Of a stretch of DNA of 64,000 bases, positions 55,575 to 64,000 are shown in pieces. The notes below the pieces were generated by a model, which worked only from the letters and a program-made list of their open reading frames with translations, did not search any database and was not told the origin of the DNA. This DNA is from Opisthorchis felineus (Eukaryota > Platyhelminthes > Trematoda > Opisthorchiida > Opisthorchiidae). Both the position numbers and the translations under genes were made by a program. The stretch is taken from NCBI GenBank assembly GCA_004794785.1, contig SJOL01006435.1:198285-262284 (forward strand), in the 5' to 3' direction. The stretch's first letter is position 1; every line of letters starts with the position of its first letter.

Positions 55575-56295
55575 GACTGGCCTGCTGTAGGGTCATATTC
55601 CCAAAGAGTTGCTTCCTGGTCCGTCATGGAGTGTTCTTCAATGACATCTAGGACCGAGTCTAAGATATACAGACAGAGTTCAGATGGATTTAAAAAATAT
55701 TAATTTTGATTTTAAATCATGCAGTGGTAAGTCATACTTGTAGGCACATTCCGAGTCTCCGTCCATCTCGATTGTCGAAAGCAAACGGTCTTCGAAAAAT
55801 GAAGTCTCGTTTTTCAGCTTCATTAGCATGCCAAAAAGATAGAAATCGGGAGACGCTAACATTTCATTCACTTTCATCAGTTGTGGACTTAAAACACGAG
55901 GTACTTATAGGGCAATCCTGAAGGAACGAACTGGCACAAACGACATTGTTTCATAAGGGTGGGCGTAGGCGTAAGGTCAGCTCAATGATAGACACGGATT
56001 TCTGATCAATACTTTATACACGCACAACACCGGTCGTCTGATATTGATCAGCACTGATTGACTAAATGTTATCAGTCTGCACAAAAAGACCTAGAATGAA
56101 CTGTGTGGGTCAGAGAGATGACCTGTTTTATTGAGATTTCAGTGAACTCGGAGTCGTGTTACAACCAACTGTACTGTTTGTGATCGTCTCCCACTAGCTG
56201 TTACAAACTGTTTTGGAAGATGCGGCGCTACTTTGCCCGAGACATATCGATTTGTTCTGCCATGCAGTTGTCAACATGACTGCAGGTGAACTATA
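55575..56295. other. No recognisable gene
   Basis: Sequence up to the second gap shows no domain. Confidence 0.4.
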
Positions 56296-56719
56296 NNNNN
56301 NNNNNNNNNNNNNNNNNNNNNNNNNNNNNNNNNNNNNNNNNNNNNNNNNNNNNNNNNNNNNNNNNNNNNNNNNNNNNNNNNNNNNNNNNNNNNNNNNNNN
56401 NNNNNNNNNNNNNNNNNNNNNNNNNNNNNNNNNNNNNNNNNNNNNNNNNNNNNNNNNNNNNNNNNNNNNNNNNNNNNNNNNNNNNNNNNNNNNNNNNNNN
56501 NNNNNNNNNNNNNNNNNNNNNNNNNNNNNNNNNNNNNNNNNNNNNNNNNNNNNNNNNNNNNNNNNNNNNNNNNNNNNNNNNNNNNNNNNNNNNNNNNNNN
56601 NNNNNNNNNNNNNNNNNNNNNNNNNNNNNNNNNNNNNNNNNNNNNNNNNNNNNNNNNNNNNNNNNNNNNNNNNNNNNNNNNNNNNNNNNNNNNNNNNNNN
56701 NNNNNNNNNNNNNNNNNNN
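56296..56719. other. Assembly gap (N run)
   Basis: 424 undetermined bases; open frames across it are artefacts. Confidence 0.99.
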
Positions 56720-57359
56720 CATGAATGCATTCCGTTACTTCGAACAGTTGACTATTTTTGCGACTTTTTCATTAGCCAGGACAGCCAACTAAGTCTCCTA
56801 ACATGGCAACTTTCAGTATCAAGGTCCTGAAATTGGAAGATATACTTGAAAACCAGAACGCCCCGGTAATTTTATCGCGGTAGTACATGTTGTCTGATAG
56901 TAACGAAGACGCTTGTCATCCAAGATATCACTTTACTTGCCAATAAAATACTGCATGATGTTTTCAATTTCTTCATCACATGACTTGTTTCCAGTGGCAT
57001 ATTCTCGGTCTTTTCAGATCCATTATGTAGGCCGAATAACGCCAGTCCTGTCGATAGTGTGGCAATTCGGATATAAATTGAATCCAACCGTCACATACTT
57101 TCGGTAGTTTTCCATCCGGGAGAACCTTACTCTACATTGCTCAAAGAAGGGTAACCTTTAAAATGGAACAAAATTCAGCGGATCCCAATATTTGTCAACC
57201 ACTTAACTCAAACTGAATGTTTTTTGCTAACGAAAACTTGTAGGATTTGGAATTTTATTTGTACCAGCTTCCAAGACCAATGGAAACAGTTAGAAGTGTG
57301 TCAGTTAATGGTTAGACTCAGATCGATAACCATTAGTAGTGTGTAAATGGTAAGCAGAT

Positions 57360-59040
57360 TTGGAACCCATCCTACAAGAAAGCCGGATTCTTCTAACTCG
57401 TGCTCAGCGATGGTCTTCAGTAGTGAGCATCTCTGGTTACAATGGGGGTCAATCTAATTCCTTTGTGATTGCTACACTCAGCGTGTGCACCCTTTTTGAA
57501 AATGGTCACTACTATCGACTTAACTCAGTTGGTGGGGAGGACCCATTTCGCCAAGATAGAAACAAATAAGTCAGACCAGCAACGACTGAGGACTTCACCT
57601 CCGTCTTTGAACACAGTGGGTGGGAGTTCGTCAGGACGAGCAGCTCGCTTGTTTCCGAAGGGGAGCTGTTTTGCCAGATTGGAATCCAGCTGAGCGATTG
57701 CAAGTGGCCAGTTGAATGGGTTTCGAAGGCCTTCTACCCAACGTTTCAGGCGGTCCTCTTTGTCACAGATAAGCGACTCATTGTCACAAGTGAACATGTA
57801 GCTCACATGCGAATTTCTTGGGCCGCGTATCAGCTGGAACAGTTTGCACACAATGCCATAGTATATCGCCTCCTCCATCTCATCAGTTCCCGATTCCACT
57901 AAGCTTCTCGATCCGCGCAGATGCTTCTTTCACCTGAAATCTGATAGTTCTTGGAGTGGTATTGTGCTCTTGATCCATAGTACTACGTGTCTTAGCTTCG
58001 AGCAATTTTTGAGTGTTGCTCGTGATCCACTGGTTAGATCTATTTGCTTACATCGTTTCACAGTCGGATTGCCCAACATCTTGCTGGGTGGCGGGTAGTA
58101 ACTCCCAGTAAGAGTCAACATCAGAAGACTTGTTTTCTGAAAGGGACTTCAGTAGATGGGTTTCGTAGGCTTGCGTTACAGTAGGGCCCCAGAGCTTCTC
58201 AATCGCCAAGCGAGTTGTGCGAGTTGTCCTGCAAGCCCCCGAAAAGCACAACGAGCAGCACCAACAAACAAGGGCGCGATCCACATAGATGTTGCGGAAC
58301 GAGTGACAATCAGTAATTGACCCACGCCACCTATAGTTAATGGAGATGTGGTCTGTCTGTGTTGGAGATTGACTCGCACACGGGGAGCACCACGTGGCCA
58401 AGCGGCTTCAGTTGTTTCGGAAGTTGGTACTCTAAAAGGTGTTCGCTGGTTTCTGAGACTCGTTTCCCGTCCTAGACGAGCACCTAATTGAACCTCAGCG
58501 GCGCTAAGTCTACCTACTTCAGCATTCATATCCCCGGCAAGCACAACAATATTTGAGCTCTTAGCCCACCGCGACAAGGCGCTCAGAACGTCGTAAAAAC
58601 TGTTCTTGAGTGTATCACAGCTACAATCTGCTGCAGCGTAAGCGGATACCATGAACAGACAGAGATTATCGGCGCATCTAGGGGATACTCTCACAGACGT
58701 TGCCAAACTAACCGCACAGAGGCAACTACAAATGGGCAATTCAAAACCAGAGATTATTAGGCTTGGTGGCTCAGAACAATGTCAAATCCGGAAGAACCAC
58801 CAGAAGCAGCTTCCAGAAGCAAGTAGAAACCGACGTAGGGGTCAGTTCAACAACCATACTTGGGACTTGAATCCTTATTTCAGACGGACCCACCATTATG
58901 AAAGCGAGTCCATTGTACGTGCAAGAGCAGTTTGTTGTTCAGCTTGTTTCAAAGTGCAAACGTGAAAGGCTTCCAGATGAAGTGAGCTTCGAGGGTTGAA
59001 GGGCAATTTCGAGTGAACCGTAGATGTTGGAGCTAACGGC
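57360..59040 (-). pseudogene. Broken non-LTR retrotransposon (RTE-like): endonuclease and start of RT
   Basis: On the minus strand 59040-58900 gives LHLEAFHVCTLKQAEQQTAL (the LVAWNVRTL-type start of an apurinic endonuclease). 58739-58400 gives LFMVSAYAAADCSCDTLKNS and NIVVLAGDMNAEVGRLSAAE, with the catalytic GDMNA box. After a frameshift 58401-58250 gives TDHISINYRWRGSITDCHSF (the DHI box of the endonuclease). 57850-57525 gives KLFQLIRG, ARPDELPPTVFKDGGEVLSR, and 57500-57420 gives VTIFKKGAHAECSNHKGIRL, i.e. the first RT blocks. The rest of RT, including YxDD, is missing. At least three frameshifts and several stops show it is dead. Endonuclease plus RT in this order fits the RTE type known from trematodes. 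Confidence 0.82.
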
Positions 59041-59275
59041 AATGGGCAGCAAACGGATCTACCAGTACTTAAGAATGGGCCTAAGGAGATGTCGTCATAA
59101 ACGAGGGGACAAAGTGCTAATATATGAAAAAGCGTCAGCAGTAGCCTGTTTTCGCTTACCCACCATGCTGTACGCAGCAGGTAAGGCGACCCGATTGATG
59201 GCACCGCGTGACGGCCGATGTGACATGATTTATTTGTAAGAAATTGATGGTCTTTCACGGGCTGAGATACTGCCA

Positions 59276-59610
59276 TGGCGCCCAAACCTAGACAGAAGGA
59301 CGATTATTGGCCTCAACCAAAGCCTTTGGCTCAAAGGCTTAATCGCGGGGCAGCGGTGGCTTGCAAAATGCCGTCAAAGCAGCCTACATTCTTAAGGAGC
59401 AAGTCGCCACACATGTTCCAACACCCAACCTGAGAGACCAGGAGACTGTGTTAGTCAGACCAATACCCTTTGACCAACCTGGTATGAGAGGCTCTGTGAG
59501 CATCACATGCTCACCCTCTAGTACAGTTCAATGGGTTATGGAGGTGCACAAACCGTCACACCGCGGTAAGGTTCAATCTGTCTGTGACGGAACTCAAGTG
59601 CACACAGTGC
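59276..59610 (+). repeat. Dispersed repeat R3, copy 3
   Basis: Starts with an S2-like body piece (GAGATACTGCCATGGCGCCC), then GGGGCAGCGGTGGC, ACATGTTCCAACACCC, AACCTGAGAGACCAGGAG, GACCAACCTGGTATGAGAGG and CACAAACCGTCACACCGCGG. It is the most complete copy, adjacent to the 5' end of the LINE. Confidence 0.72.
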
Positions 59611-59659
59611 AAACGAATGAGACCGAGCATTCGTCCGATAAATAAGAACGTGGAAGTCT

Positions 59660-60610
59660 CAATTTCCAAGCAGGGGTGTCTGTCTAGATTACCTGTATTT
59701 GAGCCTCTATCCAGGATGATCTAACTATTCGCTCTCGCTACATCATCGAGAAGGATGGACCAACGAAACCAGAGAGTCGGGTGCATCATATCGCATGCTG
59801 CTCTACTACGCACGGCTATTCAACGCGTGGTAAATGTCGGAAGCCATAGGATTAGTTCAGTTGTCCTAGAGTAACTGCTCTGAAGAACGATATCGACTAG
59901 CGAAATGGAACAGGCTCTAGTTGCATACAGCGGAAGTTGCAAATGTTCAACTAAAGCAGTTCGTACACATTCGTCGTCTAATAGCCGCCATTTCCACTGT
60001 TTTCTGGCTAATGAATGTTCACCCACCGAGGAAAAGCAACCACAACGGACGAGAATTCCATACTAACCTGTTTTCAGTTTCGGCAAACATGCATAAAAAC
60101 CGTGTTTAAATTGGTATACCTATGTAACGCAAAGTGGAACATTGTTCAAAGGGCACGCAAACAGCGCACCACCCACGGTTTTTGTTCAAATGCAATCAAC
60201 ACCTGTAGGCAGTTGAACGTTTTTGAATTTGACACTGGTTTGCGTAGTTTGCCAATGTTCTGATCGTTTCAGTTTGGACCGTTCGAGCTGACTGTGTCTT
60301 TCCTACACGCAGATAGAAGTCAACTATTTCTGAAAGGTAAACAACGTGGAGGATTTTTTGAGCGTCCATTTAGGCTAGTTGACAGAATTGACCTACAAGG
60401 ACTTCGCTTATTGTATGAAAATCGGCTAAACAAAAACAGAATAGATCTGCTGTTTTCAAATCTGTCTTCACCTTGCATGGAAATCAACCTACGCTGAACG
60501 ACCTAGAAGCATTGTGCACTAGATCCATCTTAGATGAGAGTCTTCTGGGTTTCCCATTCTATGGATCCCGAAAGACCTTCTGAATAAGAATGTGGATGCT
60601 CGTATGTCCA
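59660..60610. other. No recognisable gene
   Basis: Short frames only. Confidence 0.4.
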
Positions 60611-60614
60611 AATT

Positions 60615-60742
60615 AATGTTCACTTATGAAGTAGGATTGACAGGAATTCGGGGACTAGATCCATCTAATGAGTCTCAAAAGCAGCAGTTCTCGACCGTCC
60701 AAAAGTGTGCATCAACCTTATGAGTAGCGTCATATCAAGGAG
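60615..60742 (+). repeat. Hammerhead repeat fragment, decayed
   Basis: GAATTCGGGGACTAGATCC, CTAATGAGTCTCAAAAGC, TCTCGACCGTC and ATCAACCTTATGAGTAGCG keep the order of the ribozyme region, but CTGATGA, stem II and GAAAC are all altered. Confidence 0.65.
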
Positions 60743-60744
60743 AT

Positions 60745-62385
60745 GAACATACTATCACTCGACAATGAGCGATTGACTAGCAGCGCGAAAGTCTTGCACT
60801 TGAATGGGAAACAATGCCACTCAAACTCGAATCACATTGTTCAAATCAAAAGATGTCTGGATCCTTAAATAATAACTTAGATGAAAGAAATTTCGCAACT
60901 TCAGTTTTGAATTGATTGGGTCGGTCGAATTGTGATTGGATGCTGACTGACACAATCAGTCGAGAGCATGCTAAAGAATTAAACCAATAAAAGACCGTTA
61001 GCAGGTTCGCAGCTGTAGCGGCCTATCGACCAGTTATTGAGAATGTTCGTTGTTCACGACCACCGATCCCTTGCAAATTCTCTCTCGATTGCTGGCAAAA
61101 GTCTGTAGCTCAGGGGTCGAACCAACGACTAGCTTTGTCCACCAATAATTTGAACGACTGCCTCTAATTTGTTTGTTCTAAACAGCTTTCTATCGAAACG
61201 AAAGATGAACTGGAATGAATAAAACGTACAATTCAGTTCCATAGTTGCTGATCGAATTTTTTTGCTTGTTGAAGCAGTGCAACTGATAAGTTCTTATTCA
61301 AAGTTATCCAGTCTTTTTCTGAAGCCGTCATTGACATCCAGACATATCCAAAGTTTCTTTCTTCCTTTGGCAAAGCTGGGGCACAAGAGTATGAACTTTT
61401 CAAAATGTGGGTTCAAACACTAAATGCACCTGTTGAACGCAAAGCCGGCAGTCACGTGGGCAGTCAGACAACCTTAAGAACCCACGCAATACTCGATGGC
61501 GTAGAGGACCAATCAATCATGCGTTTCGTATTGACCACTTTTCCTATTGGTTACTGATCGTATCTCCGTTGATCCTTAATATGGCTATGCCGCCCAATCA
61601 ATAATTGCACGTGGACTCTATGTATTAAGGACGCGTGCTCTTTTCATTCAGCGGAAAAATTCTAACGTATTCGAGTTTATTTGTAATCTGCGACAGTTCG
61701 TCTCACATTGATTAATCACTGGAAATAACTGAACTCATTTCGTGAAGGAAGAGTTATATTTAAGGAATACGTAACTTAGTCTGACAGAACACAACCGAGG
61801 CAAAACTCGAGACATATGGCTCGTCAGATTATACCGATATGTCAACGGGTTATTTCTGCCTCCTAGCATCTTCCAAAACTTTGTGCAATTTTCACGGAAC
61901 CTCAAGATTCTCTAGATATAAGTCGTTCATAACGAACCATGTAACAACTGACTTTCCTTAAGTTGATTTCTACACTATATTGTACAAATACCATCTGAGC
62001 AACTGGAGCTCATCATCAAAGGAGTTGAACCAGGCTGGCAACAGTACTGAACAACTGGTTGCTCACTGGTTTGTGTGTGGACGATGCAGTCTACCTTACT
62101 CCCTCACCGTAAAATGCCACCCCAACCATTTATCATCAGCGGAATTTTTGAATTTCTATCCCATGCTTCCCTTCTTTAAAATTTCTCTTTCTAACCATCC
62201 AACATTCATCAACAAAGGTGGCTTTCTCCCTTCCCACAGCACGATTTTGCCAAACCATCTCAATGAAATGGTTCCGGTCTCGTGACAAAAGGTGGTTTTA
62301 ATTGTTCCGCTCCGGCATAATCTAAGCGACTATAACACTTACTCACTACTTGGAATTCGTCTGTCTGTCTGTCCGTCAGCTGTCT
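60745..62385. other. No recognisable gene; contains a CCAAT group
   Basis: CCAAT at 61509-61513 and 61594-61598 and ATTGG at 61546-61550 lie within 90 bases, resembling the USP and 44 kb groups. No coding start is recognisable after it before the microsatellite. Confidence 0.3.
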
Positions 62386-62389
62386 GTCC

Positions 62390-63223
<834 letters not shown>

Positions 63224-63329
63224 ATGTCTGTCTGTCTCACTATTTCTCTATCTATCTGTCTGGCTGTCTGTCTGTCCGTCCGTCCATCCGTCTCTCTGTC
63301 TCTGTCCCTGTCTGTATGCATGCATGTAA

Positions 63330-63330
<1 letters not shown>

Positions 63331-63362
<32 letters not shown>
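63331..63362 (+). repeat. (TA)n microsatellite
   Basis: A TA run of about 32 bases directly after the tetranucleotide region, followed by further TCTG repeats (63370-63386). Confidence 0.95.
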
Positions 63363-63367
<5 letters not shown>

Positions 63368-63389
63368 TATGTGTCTGTCTGTCTCCTCT

Positions 63390-64000
63390 CCTATCATACA
63401 TAACACCAGTTCGGCTATAACTGAAGAACGCCAAAAAGTAGGCAAAATTAGTCATTACTTTCGTGGTCACAGCGCCTGCTTCAAACATAGGATCATGCAA
63501 CGAGTGCCTTTAGAGACGAGGAGGCCAATTTTTTGAATAGAAGTGAATCACTCAGGATAGAAACTAAAGTTTGACGGGTTTGATTCCGGAGGTGAAACGT
63601 CCTGCGCACCGTTTGTTTTGAACGCAGTCACTACAGTGGCGATGGCGAATTTTACCACATGTTTGATCAGAGAAGTCGGCATGTTTTGGGGATAAGAGAA
63701 CCGAAACTACATTTGGCTAGATCTCAGTCAGTTGCTTTAATTTGGGATGCAACACGCTACCAAGATCGCGCGTTGTTTCCTTAAATTTCCCCTTAAACTT
63801 CTCCCTTCTTGTCGTGTAAATTTTGGTTAATCACAATTTAGCTCCTTGAACGACACATGGTGTGCTGCGAAGGTGCGAAGCACTAATAAGTCCATCTTGT
63901 TTATCCAAACGATAGCCGTCTTTAAGCTGCATTGGCCATGTCACGAGCATACGGATTTAACTAGCGTTGCTTCGGAGTAACGAATCTGATGTTCTTGCAT
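63390..64000. other. No recognisable gene
   Basis: Nothing recognised to the window end. Confidence 0.4.

Noticed and set aside
56194..56830. Several open frames of 140-205 codons
   Set aside because: They cross the 424-base N gap.

Overview
The window looks like repeat-rich intergenic DNA from a flatworm, most likely a digenean trematode of the liver-fluke type. The signs are Penelope-like retroelements (PLEs) of several ages, a RTE-like LINE, tRNA-derived SINEs, a family of about 307 bp repeats carrying hammerhead ribozymes (comparable in design to the Sm-alpha repeats of schistosomes), and one universal stress protein (USP) gene. Codon use, AT-rich spacers and the lack of operons exclude a prokaryote. 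The species cannot be fixed from the sequence. Two assembly gaps (15217-16127 and 56296-56719) interrupt the window.

Layout. 1-7 kb: a dispersed repeat (R3), a 5'-truncated PLE copy (3290-4305, +), a tRNA-SINE, otherwise featureless. 7.4-8.05 kb: the USP gene, the only confident host gene, with a CCAAT-box cluster in front of it. 9.5-15 kb: SINEs and a decayed, nearly full-length PLE on the minus strand (about 10340-13430) into which an inverted pair of hammerhead repeats has inserted. 16.1-24.3 kb: R4 repeats, a tandem-plus-inverted group of hammerhead repeats with intact ribozyme cores (17853-18541), a different PLE remnant (19830-20645), more SINEs and hammerhead copies. 24.3-44 kb: long stretches without recognisable genes, scattered SINE, R4 and hammerhead copies, and one inverted hammerhead pair with an intact core (39852-40325). 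45.2-48.1 kb: an intact PLE with an uninterrupted RT plus GIY-YIG open frame, 54 bp inverted terminal repeats, a hammerhead-like motif in its tail and a candidate target-site duplication. 49.7-56 kb: unassigned open frames, another hammerhead pair, another PLE fragment. 57.3-59.1 kb: a broken RTE-like LINE (minus strand). 62.4-63.4 kb: a very long, perfect TATC microsatellite followed by a TA run.

The most interesting theme is ribozyme-bearing mobile DNA. An apparently intact PLE, which could supply reverse transcriptase and endonuclease, lies in the same window as about ten loci of short non-autonomous hammerhead elements. Several of those elements sit as tandem or head-to-head inverted copies, and at least three ribozymes keep all catalytic core nucleotides. 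That the PLE mobilises these elements is inference; the motifs themselves are visible in the sequence.
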